A stretch of 64,000 nt of DNA from Burkholderiaceae bacterium (GTDB taxonomy: Bacteria > Pseudomonadota > Gammaproteobacteria > Burkholderiales > Burkholderiaceae_E). Of the stretch, positions 54,549 through 63,254 are shown piece by piece. Location: the NCBI GenBank assembly GCA_023954015.1, contig JAMLIS010000007.1:62001-126000 (forward strand). Reading direction: 5' to 3'. The notes under the pieces are model-generated. The model was not told the DNA's origin. It searched no databases and saw nothing but the letters and a program-made list of their open reading frames with translations. The position numbers and the translations under genes are program-made. Position 1 is the first letter of the stretch, and every line of letters begins with the position of its first letter.

Positions 54549-55436
54549 CTACAGAACCGCCCCGGCGATGCCCAGGAACACGACGGCGCCGAACCAGTTG
54601 TTGTGATTGAACGCGCGGAAGCAACCGGCGCGGCTGCGATCGCGGATCATCGTGTAGTGCCAGCCGGCGATCGCGACCGCGCCGGCCAGGCCGGCGTAAT
54701 AGGGTGCGCCCAGCTGCTCGATGCGGCCGACCTGCGCGAGCAGCGCGATCGTCGTCGCGTAGCAGAGCATCACCATCGCCACGTCGAAGCGCCCGAAGGT
54801 GATGGCCGCGGTGCGGATGCCGATCTTCAGATCGTCTTCGCGGTCGACCATCGCGTATTCGGTATCGTAGGCCAGCGCCCAGAACACGTTCGCCGCGAGC
54901 ATCCACCCCGCCGTCGGCGGCAGCGTGCCCAGCACCGCGGCGAATCCCATCGGGATCCCGAAGCCGAATGCGACTCCCAGATACGCCTGCGGAAGGGCCA
55001 GGAAACGCTTGGTGAACGGGTAGCTCGCTGCCAGGAACGCCGCGACCGCGGCGAGCGCCCACACCAGCGGAGGAAAGGGCAGCACCAGCAGCAACGCGAC
55101 CAGCGACAATGTCGCGAAGACGGCGACCGCCTCCCACGGGTGCAGCGCGCCGGTGGCCAGGGGCCGGTCGCGCGTGCGCTCGACGTGGCCGTCGAAGCCG
55201 CGATCGGCCCAGTCGTTGATCGCGCAACCCGCCGAGCGCATCAGCAGCGTGCCGACGGCGAACGCGAAGATCTCGTAGTTGCCCGGCCAACCATGCGCAG
55301 CGACGAACAGCGCCCACAGCGTCGGCCACAGCAGCAGCAGCGTGCCGATCGGCCGATGCAGCCGCGCGAGTCGTCCGTACAGCCGCAGCCGATCGAGTGC
55401 GGCGGGCGGCGGGGCAAGCGGGCCCGAGGCACTCAT
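54549..55436 (-). CDS. ubiA: 4-hydroxybenzoate polyprenyltransferase
   Basis: 295 residues with eight to nine transmembrane helices. It attaches the polyprenyl tail to 4-hydroxybenzoate in ubiquinone synthesis. The two Asp-rich motifs are present: 'NDWADRGFDGHVERTRDRPL' near 75 and 'YDTEYAMVDREDDLKIGIRT' near 200. ATG 55436 overlaps the comEA stop as ATGA. It is last in the cmk-to-ubiA minus-strand run. With ubiUVT in the window it points to ubiquinone made with and without oxygen. Confidence 0.97.
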   Translation of the reverse strand: MSASGPLAPPPAALDRLRLYGRLARLHRPIGTLLLLWPTLWALFVAAHGWPGNYEIFAFAVGTLLMRSAGCAINDWADRGFDGHVERTRDRPLATGALHPWEAVAVFATLSLVALLLVLPFPPLVWALAAVAAFLAASYPFTKRFLALPQAYLGVAFGFGIPMGFAAVLGTLPPTAGWMLAANVFWALAYDTEYAMVDREDDLKIGIRTAAITFGRFDVAMVMLCYATTIALLAQVGRIEQLGAPYYAGLAGAVAIAGWHYTMIRDRSRAGCFRAFNHNNWFGAVVFLGIAGAVL

Positions 55437-55837
55437 CGCGCCCGCCCCACGTGCCACTCGACGCTTCGCCGGCCGTCGGCGCGCCGGGCCAGTGCCGGCT
55501 CGATCACCCGGGCCCGGCCCGGTCCCTCGCCGACCTGCCCGCTGCCCACGGCAAGCCCTGCCTGCTGCAGCTTGCGCAGCTTCTTCTCGCCGATTCCGCG
55601 CACGCGATCGCGCAGGTCGTCCAGATCGCGGAAAGGTTCGCGCTGCCTCGCCTCGACGATGCGCGCCGCAGTCGCCGGACCGATGCCGCGAAGCGTCTGC
55701 AGCTCGTCGGCCGAGGCGGTGTTCGCATCGAGCGCCTGCGCGACGCCGCCCAGCGCGAGTGCCGCGCACGCGACGAGCAGTCGGGCGACGAGCAGGCCGA
55801 AGCCGCTGCCCGACGCACGCGCTGGCGCGCCCCTCAT
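55433..55837 (-). CDS. comEA: ComEA-family helix-hairpin-helix DNA-binding protein
   Basis: 134 residues. A signal/anchor segment (about 12-35, 'GLLVARLLVACAALALGGVAQA') precedes a helix-hairpin-helix domain: 'LDANTASADELQTLRGIGPATAARIVEARQREPF' (36-69, quoted region) and 'GIGEKKLRKLQQAGL'. ComEA binds incoming DNA in the periplasm during natural transformation. With pilT and pilU in the window this hints at competence, but type IV pili also have other uses. ATG 55837 overlaps hldE; its stop overlaps ubiA. Confidence 0.9.
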   Translation of the reverse strand: MRGAPARASGSGFGLLVARLLVACAALALGGVAQALDANTASADELQTLRGIGPATAARIVEARQREPFRDLDDLRDRVRGIGEKKLRKLQQAGLAVGSGQVGEGPGRARVIEPALARRADGRRSVEWHVGRAR

Positions 55838-56793
55838 CCGAACAACTCCTGCGCAGTGGCCGCCGCCGTCCCGAGTTTGCCGACGACGATGCCGGCCGCC
55901 CGATTCGCCAGCCGTACCGCTTCGTCGAGCGGCCTGCCTGCGGCGATCATCGATGCCAGCACCGCGACGACCGTATCGCCCGCGCCCGACACGTCGTAGA
56001 CTTCGCGCGCCTGCGCGGCAACGTCGAGCGCACCGTCGGCCGAAAACAGCGTCATGCCTTCTTCCGAGCGGGTGAGCAGCAGGTGATCCACGTCGAGCGA
56101 CTCGCGCAGCGCCTGTGCTCGCGCGCGCAGGTCGGCCTCGTCGCGCCAGCTGCCGACCACCTCGCGCAATTCGGCGCGGTTCGGCGTGAGGATCGTCGCG
56201 CCCGCATAGCGCGTGTAGTCGTCGCCCTTCGGATCGACGATGACGGTGCGGTTCGCCCCGCGCGCCAATGCGATCAGCGCATCGATGCGCGCGAGCGCCC
56301 CCTTGCCGTAATCGGAGAGCACCAGCACGCCGCACGAGGGCAGCGCTGCCCGCACCGCTTCGCGGGTGCGCTCGAGCATGGGCTCGCCCGGTGCCTGCTC
56401 GAAGTCGACGCGCAGCAATTGCTGGTTGCGCCCGATCACGCGCAGCTTGATCGTCGTGGGTACCTGCGCGTCGCGCGCCGCGTGCAGATCGATGCCGCAG
56501 TCCGCCGCCAGCGCCTCGATGCGCTCGGCGGGTTCGTCGTCGCCGACCACGCCGACGAGAGTCGCGCGCGCGCCGAGCACCGCCATGTTGTATGCAACGT
56601 TGGCCGCACCGCCGAGGCGTTCCTCGCTGCGCGTGACGCGAACGACCGGTACCGGGGCTTCGGGAGAGATTCGCGAGACGTCGCCGAACCAGTAGCGATC
56701 GAGCATCAGATCGCCGGCGACGACGACGCGCGCCGACGCGAAATCGGGAGGACCCCCGGCGATCGGGCCGTCCGCTGCAGCACGCTCAGCCAC
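55834..56793 (-). CDS. hldE1: D-glycero-beta-D-manno-heptose-7-phosphate kinase (HldE N-terminal domain / RfaE1)
   Basis: 319 residues, only the kinase domain of E. coli HldE; the adenylyltransferase domain is absent, as in betaproteobacteria. It phosphorylates heptose 7-phosphate for LPS inner core. PfkB-type blocks: 'VVVAGDLMLDRYWFGDVSRISPEAP', quoted region, 'RLGGAANVAYNMA', 'NRAELREVVG' and the catalytic 'VYDVSGAGDTVVAVLASM' near 265. The start is GTG 56793 with an AGGAG element 8 bp upstream, overlapping lapB by 8 bp. It lies between lapB and comEA in a tightly packed operon. Confidence 0.95.
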   Translation of the reverse strand: MAERAAADGPIAGGPPDFASARVVVAGDLMLDRYWFGDVSRISPEAPVPVVRVTRSEERLGGAANVAYNMAVLGARATLVGVVGDDEPAERIEALAADCGIDLHAARDAQVPTTIKLRVIGRNQQLLRVDFEQAPGEPMLERTREAVRAALPSCGVLVLSDYGKGALARIDALIALARGANRTVIVDPKGDDYTRYAGATILTPNRAELREVVGSWRDEADLRARAQALRESLDVDHLLLTRSEEGMTLFSADGALDVAAQAREVYDVSGAGDTVVAVLASMIAAGRPLDEAVRLANRAAGIVVGKLGTAAATAQELFG

Positions 56794-57976
56794 GTTCCAG
56801 CTCCTCGCTTCGTTTCGGCGCGTAGGTGTCCCAACGGTTGCAGCCGGGGCACTGCCAGTAGAAACGGTTCGCCTTGAAGCCGCAGTTCGCGCAGACATAG
56901 CGCGACAGGCGCCTCGCCTGGGCCTGGATCAGCTGCTGCGCGAGTTCGATCTCGGTGCGTTCGCCGTCGCCCAGCAGCGCGGCCTTCATGCTCAGCAGCT
57001 TGTCGAGCCCGAGCAGCGACGGCGATGCGCGCAGCGCCTGCTCGGCCCATTGCACGGCCTGCTCGCCGCCGTCGCGCGCGACGCGCGCGTCGACGAGTGC
57101 AGCGAAGGTATCGATCGACGGATGTTCGCGCTGCACTTGTTCGAGCGCCTCGATCCCTTCGTCGCGGCGCCCGAGCGCCGAGAACGCGTCGAGCCATTGC
57201 TGTGCGACCAGCGCGAGCCAGGCGGGATTCGCGCGCTGCACTTCCTGCCAGGCATCGATCGCCGCCTGCGGCCTGCCTTCGGCGAGTCCCACCTCTCCGC
57301 GCAGCAGCGCGGGACGAGGATGGCGCGGGTCGGCGCGACTGGCGAGCTCGAGCTGGCGCAGCGCATCGGCGGCGCGCGTGGAAGACTCGCCGGCAAGCGC
57401 CTGCGCAGCCAGCTCGCAGCGGAAGTGGGCGATGGCGCGCGAGCGGTTCTCGCCCAGATCGCGCTGCAGGCGCTCGGCCAGTTCGATCGCCTGCGGCCAG
57501 TCGCGAACCATCTGCGCGATCTCGAGCCGGTGCTGCAACGACTGCAGTCCGTAACGGGTGGCAGACAGGCGCTTGAAGGCATCCTCCGCGCGATCGAGCA
57601 ACCCCGCCTTCAGATAGTCCTGGCCGAGCTCGAACAGCGCCTGCTCGCGCTGCCCGGCGTCGAGATCGCCGCGCTCGACGAGGTTCTGATGCACCCGTAT
57701 GGCGCGATCGGTCTCGCCGCGCCGGCGAAACAGATTGCCGAGCGCGAAATGCAGCTCGATGGTCTCCGGATCCACGCGCACCACGTCGATGAAGGCGTCG
57801 ATCGCCTTGTCGGACTGCTCGCTGAGCAGGAAGTTCAGGCCGCGGAAATACGCATCGGGCAGACCGTCGCGGCGCACGGCGCTGGCGGCCTGCCCCGCCT
57901 CGAAACGCGAGGCGAACCATCCCAGTCCGAAGAACAACGGTATCGCCAGCAGCCACCAGGTTTCGAACTCGAGCAT
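56786..57976 (-). CDS. lapB: LPS-assembly protein LapB (YciM)
   Basis: 396 residues. An N-terminal transmembrane helix (about 5-20) anchors a cytoplasmic TPR solenoid (about 45-345), and a rubredoxin-like zinc ribbon closes the protein ('CANCGFKANRFYWQCPGCNRW' at about 365-385, two C-x-x-C pairs). LapB works with LapC and FtsH to control LpxC turnover and thus LPS amount. ATG 57976, 25 bp after lapA. The lapA-lapB-hldE order is conserved in proteobacteria. Confidence 0.97.
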   Translation of the reverse strand: MLEFETWWLLAIPLFFGLGWFASRFEAGQAASAVRRDGLPDAYFRGLNFLLSEQSDKAIDAFIDVVRVDPETIELHFALGNLFRRRGETDRAIRVHQNLVERGDLDAGQREQALFELGQDYLKAGLLDRAEDAFKRLSATRYGLQSLQHRLEIAQMVRDWPQAIELAERLQRDLGENRSRAIAHFRCELAAQALAGESSTRAADALRQLELASRADPRHPRPALLRGEVGLAEGRPQAAIDAWQEVQRANPAWLALVAQQWLDAFSALGRRDEGIEALEQVQREHPSIDTFAALVDARVARDGGEQAVQWAEQALRASPSLLGLDKLLSMKAALLGDGERTEIELAQQLIQAQARRLSRYVCANCGFKANRFYWQCPGCNRWDTYAPKRSEELERG

Positions 57977-58001
57977 CGCGCGGTCCCGCTCGTCGACCTG
58001 C

Positions 58002-58325
58002 TCAGACGCCCAGTCCGGTCGGCGGCTCGGGAACCGGCTCGACAGCGGCCGGTGGCGGCACCGTCTCGGCGGCGAGGGTCGCATGGCGCAGGGCCCGGCT
58101 GAGCCGCGCGATCTCGCGGCGCTGGCGAAACAGCGACGGTACGGCGGCGAGCAGCCCGAGGACGACGCCTGCAATGAGGAACACGAGCAGGAAGACCACG
58201 AGCGGAGCGTGCCAGGACAGTTGCCCGACCAGGAAACGCAACTCGACGATGTCGGTGTTCGACAACGCGAAGCCGAGCGCCGCGACGAACAGCACCAGGT
58301 TGAACAGCCACGTGAGGAAACGCAT
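58002..58325 (-). CDS. lapA: LapA-family inner-membrane protein
   Basis: 107 residues with two transmembrane helices (about 5-22 and 43-64) and a helical cytoplasmic segment ('RQRREIARLSRALRHA') that is typical of DUF1049/LapA. The family 'LNTDxVxLRFL' element appears as 'SNTDIVELRFLVGQ'. It acts with LapB in LPS-assembly control. ATG 58325. The 168 bp between it and ihfB carry two strong hairpins, so lapAB may have its own transcript or be attenuated from ihfB. Confidence 0.93.
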   Translation of the reverse strand: MRFLTWLFNLVLFVAALGFALSNTDIVELRFLVGQLSWHAPLVVFLLVFLIAGVVLGLLAAVPSLFRQRREIARLSRALRHATLAAETVPPPAAVEPVPEPPTGLGV

Positions 58326-58391
58326 CAGGGCCTCGCAAAGTGCGCGATCCGGAACCGATCGCTATTCTGAACGAGGCGGCACGCGCGGTGC

Positions 58392-58409
58392 GTCGGCCGT
58401 TCGGCCGAC
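58392..58409. repeat. Hairpin between ihfB and lapA
   Basis: GTCGGCC-GTTC-GGCCGAC, a perfect 7-bp stem with a 4-base loop. It lacks a U-tract on either strand. It lies in the 168-bp gap between ihfB and lapA, next to the larger palindrome at 58437-58501. Confidence 0.6.
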
Positions 58410-58436
58410 CAGCGTGCGCGTGAAAGCCGAAGGGTC

Positions 58437-58501
58437 AAGCGTGAAGGGGAAACCAACGCGCGACTCGTCGGCGGGGCCCTTGCCCTTCCCCGTTCACGCT
58501 T
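58437..58501. repeat. Palindromic element at the ihfB 3' end
   Basis: AAGCGTGAAGGGGAA (58437-58451) pairs with TTCCCC-G-TTCACGCTT (58486-58501), 15 bp with one bulged base. The right arm covers the ihfB stop codon. It could protect or end the rpsA-ihfB message before lapA. It is similar in style to the element at 40514-40597. Confidence 0.65.
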
Positions 58502-58796
58502 CTCCCTTCTCTTCCTTGCCCAGGTCCACCCGCTCGCGCAACTGCTTGCCGGGCTTGAAATGGGGCACGCGCTTCTCCGGAACGAGCACTTTCTCGCCGG
58601 ACTTCGGGTTTCGACCGATGCGCGGCGGGCGGTAGGACAGCGCAAAGCTGCCGAAGCCGCGGATCTCGATGCGGTTGCCCGAGGCGAGCGTACGCGCCAT
58701 GGCGTCGAGGATCGTCTTGACGGCGAACTCGGCGTCCTTTGCGACCAGTTGCGGATAGCGTTCGGCGAGTCGGGCGATCAGTTCCGACTTGGTCAT
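58494..58796 (-). CDS. ihfB: Integration host factor beta subunit
   Basis: 100 residues. IHF bends DNA at specific sites with IhfA. '[34 protein letters not shown]', quoted region, then '[29 protein letters not shown]' with the DNA-minor-groove arm and '[12 protein letters not shown]'. ATG 58796 gives the family N-terminus; an in-frame ATG at 58853 would add 19 acidic residues. Downstream of rpsA as in most proteobacteria. Confidence 0.97.
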   Translation of the reverse strand: MTKSELIARLAERYPQLVAKDAEFAVKTILDAMARTLASGNRIEIRGFGSFALSYRPPRIGRNPKSGEKVLVPEKRVPHFKPGKQLRERVDLGKEEKGEA

Positions 58797-58948
58797 CGCC
58801 TCGGGGCTGTCCGCTGCGTCGAACGCGTCGTAGTCGTCCGGGTGCAATGCCATCTCGTGCCTGCTTCGCTGAGGATCGGAGCCGCATCGAACGGCCCCGC
58901 AGCAGAACGAGCGCCGCACGACCCCCCGGGCCGCGCGGCGCGTCGTTC

Positions 58949-60677
58949 TTACTCCTTCGGCGTATCGAGCTTGGCGCGCAGCAGCGCGCCCAGGTTCGTC
59001 GTGCCGCTGGCTGCACCGCTCTCGGCCTGGATGCGCTGCAGCGCCTCGGCCGTCTCCACCGTGTCGCGCGCCTTCAGCGACAGGTTGATCGAACGGTTCT
59101 TGCGATCGATGTTGACGATCATCGCCTCGATCTCCTCGCCTTCCTTCAGGTGCTGGCGCGCGTCCTCGACGCGGTCGCGCGAGATTTCGGAGGCGCGCAG
59201 ATAGCCCTCGATGTCGCTGCCGAGATCGATGACCGCACCCTTCGGATCGACGCTGCGCACCGTCCCGCGGACGACCGCGCCCTTCTCGTGGGTCCCCGCG
59301 TAGTTGGTGAACGGATCGCCCTCGAGCTGCTTGATGCCCAGCGAGATGCGCTCGCGCTCGGTGTCGATGGCCAGCACCATCGCCTCGATCTCGTCGCCCT
59401 TCTTGAAGTTGCGCACCGCCTCTTCGCCCGGCTGGTGCCAGGAGAGATCGGACAGGTGCACGAGACCGTCGATGCCGCCGGGCAGGCCGATGAACACGCC
59501 GAAGTCGGTGATCGACTTGATCGTGCCGCGCACCTTGTCGCCCTTGCGGTGGTTGATCGGCGAAATCATCCCACGGATTGGACAGGCACTGCTTCATGCC
59601 GAGCGAGATGCGGCGGCGGTCCTCGTCGATCTCCAGGACCATCACCTCGACCTCGTCGCCGAGCGCGACGATCTTGCCGGGATTGACGTTCTTGTTGGTC
59701 CAGTCCATCTCGGAGACGTGCACCAGTCCCTCGATGCCCGGCTCGATCTCGACGAACGCGCCGTAGTCGGTGATGTTCGTGACCTTGCCGAACATGCGCG
59801 TGCCCTGCGGATAGCGCCGGCCGATGCCGACCCAGGGGTCGTCGCCGAGCTGCTTGACGCCGAGCGAGACGCGGTTCTTCTCCTGGTCGAACTTCAGGAC
59901 CTTCGCCGTGACTTCCTGGCCGACCTGCAGCACCTCGGACGGGTGACGCACGCGGCGCCATGCCATGTCGGTGATGTGCAGCAGGCCGTCGATGCCGCCG
60001 AGGTCGATGAACGCCCCGTAGTCGGTGATGTTCTTGACGACGCCGTGGACGATCGCGCCCTCGTGCAGCGTCTCGAGCAGCTTGGCGCGCTCCTCGCCCT
60101 GCGTCAACTCGACGACCGCCCGCCGCGACAGCACGACGTTGTTGCGCTTGCGATCGAGCTTGATGACCTTGAACTCGAGCGTCTTGCCTTCGTACGGCGT
60201 CGTGTCCTTCACCGGACGCGTGTCGATCAGCGACCCCGGCAGGAACGCACGGATGCCGTTGGTCATCACGGTGAGGCCGCCCTTGACCTTGCCGGTGATC
60301 GTTCCGTCGACCTGCTCGCCCGACTCGAGCGCCTTCTCGAGCTGGATCCAGGCCGACAGGCGCTTGGCGCGGTCGCGCGACAGGCGCGTCTCGCCGTAGC
60401 CGTCTTCCAGCGCCTCGATGGCGACAGAGACGAAATCGCCTTCCCGGACGTCGAGCTCGCCGCGATCGTTGTGGAACTCCTCGATCGGTACGAAGCTCTC
60501 CGACTTCAGGCCGGCGTTGACGACCACGAAATTGTGGTCGATGCGCACGACCTCTGCGGTGATGACTTCGCCCTGGCGCATCTCCTGGCGCGACAGGGAC
60601 TCCTCGAACATGCGCGCGAAACTCTCGACTTCGGCCGAGGGTGCGGTCACCGGCGTCGCGGCTTCCGCGGTTCTCAT
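58949..60677 (-). pseudogene. rpsA: 30S ribosomal protein S1, interrupted by a one-base frameshift
   Basis: Read as one protein it would be 575 residues with six S1 domains, the normal size; S1 recruits mRNA to the 30S subunit. Domains 1-4 read from ATG 60677 to '[11 protein letters not shown]' near 59556. There the frame shifts and the next two domains continue in another frame from '[19 protein letters not shown]'. The expected joint '[13 protein letters not shown]' would be restored by removing one base of GATC at 59555-59558. rpsA is essential in most bacteria, so a sequencing or assembly error is the likeliest cause; a true mutation or recoding cannot be excluded. An ATG at 59569 could start the second part alone. 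Confidence 0.9.
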
Positions 60678-60777
60678 TGCAGTACTCAAATTGATTCCCG
60701 TATGACGATGTCTCGCCGGGCGGCCTGTACGGCAGGCGAGCTGCACCCAGCGGTGTTGCGGATCCCGGGCAGCGCTT

Positions 60778-61446
60778 TCAGCAAGCCCGGCGCCTGCGTT
60801 CGCGATACGCATCCATCACCCGTTCGACGGTAGCGTCGACGTCGAGGTGCGTGGAATCGATCACGATCGCGTCTTCTGCGGGCCGAAGCGGAGCGACGGC
60901 GCGGTTCGCATCGCGCGCGTCACGCTGCTGCAGATCCCGCAAAAGGTCGGGGAGCTTAGCAGAAAAGCCCTTTTCGATCAACTGCTTATAACGCCGGGCA
61001 GCGCGCGACTCGACGCTTGCGGTCAGGAACACCTTCAGCTCGGCGTCGGGGAAGACGACCGTGCCCATGTCGCGACCGTCGGCAACGAGCCCCGGGGGTC
61101 GGCGAAAGCCTCTCTGCAGCGCGAGCAGCGCCTGGCGAACCGACGGCAGGACGGCCAGGCGCGAGGCCGCATTGCCGACCGACTCGTCGCGCACGGCTTC
61201 GCTGACGTCGCGCCCGGCGAGCTCGATGCGCCCGTGCGGGAAACGCACGCGCAACGCGCGCGCGATCGCCGCGAGGCCCGCCTCGTCCGCGAGATCGACT
61301 CCGTCGTGCCGTGCCTGCAGCGCGCACAGCCGATACAGCACCCCCGAGTCGAGATACGTCCAGCCGAGCGCACGCGCGAGCTTCTCGGCCACGGTCCCCT
61401 TGCCCGATGCTGTCGGGCCGTCGACCGCGATCACCGGCGCCGTCAT
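60778..61446 (-). CDS. cmk: Cytidylate kinase
   Basis: 222 residues. It phosphorylates CMP/dCMP. The Walker A '[17 protein letters not shown]' near 9, '[13 protein letters not shown]', '[15 protein letters not shown]' near 125 and '[19 protein letters not shown]' are diagnostic. ATG 61446. It lies 37 bp after aroA and 100 bp before rpsA, the standard aroA-cmk-rpsA order. Confidence 0.97.
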   Translation of the reverse strand: MTAPVIAVDGPTASGKGTVAEKLARALGWTYLDSGVLYRLCALQARHDGVDLADEAGLAAIARALRVRFPHGRIELAGRDVSEAVRDESVGNAASRLAVLPSVRQALLALQRGFRRPPGLVADGRDMGTVVFPDAELKVFLTASVESRAARRYKQLIEKGFSAKLPDLLRDLQQRDARDANRAVAPLRPAEDAIVIDSTHLDVDATVERVMDAYRERRRRAC

Positions 61447-61483
61447 CGATCGCGCCCGGCCGCGACGGTCGCGACGCCCGCCC

Positions 61484-62806
61484 TCACTCGCCGTGCTCCT
61501 CGATGTCGAGGCCGAGGCCGCGCGCCGCCTCGACGAACCCGGGGAACGAAGTGGCGACGTTCGTCGTGTCGTCGACTTCGACGGCGCCCGAAGCGCGCAG
61601 CGCTGCGATCGCCAGCGACATCGCGATGCGGTGATCGTGATGCGCCAGGGCGCGCCCTGCGCGAAAGACCGCGTCGTCGCCGCCGCGACCGTCGATGACG
61701 ATGCCGTCGTCGGTCGGACGCGTGTCGAAACCGAGCGCGGCCAGGCCTTGCGCCATCGTCGCAATGCGGTCCGACTCCTTGACGCGCAGTTCGCCGGCAC
61801 CGCGCACGACCGTGCGCCCCTCGGCGCAACAGGCAGCGACGAACAGCGCGGGAAACTCGTCGATGGCCAGCGGCACCAGCTCGGGCGGAATCTCGATGCC
61901 GCGCAACGCGGCCGAGCGCACGCGCAGGTCCGCGACCGGCTCGCCGCCCGCCCGCCGCGGCGCCAGGATCTCGATGTCGGCCCCCATGCGCCGCAGGATT
62001 TCCAGGCAGCCGGTGCGCGTGGGGTTGATGCCGACGTGCTCGAGGGTGAGATCGGAACCCGGAGCGATCGCGGCGCCGACGAGGAAGAAGGCCGCCGACG
62101 ACAGGTCGGCCGGAACGTCCACCGGCGCGCCGTGCAACGCCTGACCACCGCACAGCGAAACCGCCGGGCCGGCGCTGCGCACTTCGACGCCGAATGCGCG
62201 CAGCATCCGCTCGGTGTGGTCTCGCGTGGGCGCCGGCTCGATCACGACCGTCTCGCCGCTCGCATACAGGCCAGCAAGCAGCAGCGCCGACTTCAGCTGG
62301 GCGCTGGCCATCGGCAGCTCGTAGCGGATCGCGTGCAATCCGTCGCCGGGCAGGATACGCACCGGCGGACAGCCGTCGTTCGTCTCGATGCGCGCGCCCA
62401 TCCGCTGCAGCGGCTCGGCGACCCGGCGCATCGGTCGCCTCGACAGGCTCTCGTCGCCGACCAGCGTCGACTCGAAACGCTGCCCGGCGAGCAGTCCCAT
62501 CAGCAGCCGCATCGCGGTTCCGGCATTGCCGCAATCGAGCGCGCCGGCCGCCGCGCGCAGCCCGTGCAGCCCGACGCCGTGAACGATCACCCGGCCGCCG
62601 GCAGGTCCTTCGATGCGAACACCCAGCGCACGAAAGACGTTCATCGTGGAGATCGCGTCGGCGCCGGTGAGAAAACCCGATACGCGCGTCGCGCCGTCGG
62701 CAATCGCACCGAGCATCACGGCACGGTGCGAGATCGACTTGTCGCCGGGAACGCGAATGCGCCCGACGAGTCGGCCTCCGGGACCGACACGAAAACTGCG
62801 CGACAT
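61484..62806 (-). CDS. aroA: 3-phosphoshikimate 1-carboxyvinyltransferase (EPSP synthase)
   Basis: 440 residues. It makes EPSP in the shikimate pathway. The active-site blocks are '[20 protein letters not shown]', '[16 protein letters not shown]' near 93, '[11 protein letters not shown]' and '[16 protein letters not shown]', with the C-terminal '[15 protein letters not shown]'. Several stretches ('[16 protein letters not shown]', '[10 protein letters not shown]', '[19 protein letters not shown]') look closer to class II enzymes such as Agrobacterium CP4 than to the class I E. coli type. The residue after 'GNA' is Gly, so glyphosate insensitivity is not implied. ATG 62806. Downstream of tyrA, with a small opposing gene between. 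Confidence 0.95.
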   Translation of the reverse strand: MSRSFRVGPGGRLVGRIRVPGDKSISHRAVMLGAIADGATRVSGFLTGADAISTMNVFRALGVRIEGPAGGRVIVHGVGLHGLRAAAGALDCGNAGTAMRLLMGLLAGQRFESTLVGDESLSRRPMRRVAEPLQRMGARIETNDGCPPVRILPGDGLHAIRYELPMASAQLKSALLLAGLYASGETVVIEPAPTRDHTERMLRAFGVEVRSAGPAVSLCGGQALHGAPVDVPADLSSAAFFLVGAAIAPGSDLTLEHVGINPTRTGCLEILRRMGADIEILAPRRAGGEPVADLRVRSAALRGIEIPPELVPLAIDEFPALFVAACCAEGRTVVRGAGELRVKESDRIATMAQGLAALGFDTRPTDDGIVIDGRGGDDAVFRAGRALAHHDHRIAMSLAIAALRASGAVEVDDTTNVATSFPGFVEAARGLGLDIEEHGE

Positions 62807-62854
62807 TGACTTTGTTCCTCGGGCGGCTGCAGCGAGCGCCCTTACAGTTGGCGA

Positions 62855-63202
62855 ATGAACGATCGTATCGATCCGATTCTACCGAGCCGTCCGCAGGCGC
62901 CCGAGCAGGCGCTCGATCCGCAGGCGCAGCGGCTGCTCGATTCGCTTCCGGCCGCCCACCGGTTGCCGGTCCTGCGCCGGCGCTATCCGCACGTCGTCAA
63001 CCGGCTGGTCGCCGACTGGTACCTGCCACGCCGGATGCTGCGCACCTTCGACGAACTGCTCGTCGACTCGCGCGGCTCGCGCGCCGGCTTTCCCTTCGAA
63101 GCCGCGCTCGAACTGATGCAGTTGCGCGAGCACTACGTCAGCGTGCTGCATCCGGAGTTGCGCCCCGAACCTGGCGCGCGCGATCCCGACGTCTGGCGCT
63201 GA
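62855..63202 (+). CDS. Hypothetical protein in the tyrA-aroA gap
   Basis: 115 residues, soluble, no signal peptide or membrane helix. The core 'LLDSLPAAHRLPVLRRRYPHVVNRLVADWYLPRRMLRTFDELLVDSRGSRAGFPFEAALELMQLREHY' region is helical and Arg-rich; I recognise no family. ATG 62855 stands 48 bp upstream of, and divergent from, aroA. It is convergent with tyrA (52 bp). Its codon use fits the genome, and its place splits what is often an uninterrupted tyrA-aroA pair. Confidence 0.65.
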   Translation: MNDRIDPILPSRPQAPEQALDPQAQRLLDSLPAAHRLPVLRRRYPHVVNRLVADWYLPRRMLRTFDELLVDSRGSRAGFPFEAALELMQLREHYVSVLHPELRPEPGARDPDVWR

Positions 63203-63254
63203 CGAACGGCGCCGCTGACCGGCGCCTCGCGGCGGCGATGCCCCAGGGGAGCCC

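Noticed and set aside
58796..58853. Longer IhfB start at 58853
   Set aside because: It adds an acidic 19-residue extension absent from the family; ATG 58796 gives the standard N-terminus.
61484..62806. Glyphosate-resistant aroA
   Set aside because: The key loop reads GNAGTAMR with Gly retained where CP4 has the insensitivity-conferring Ala, so resistance cannot be claimed.
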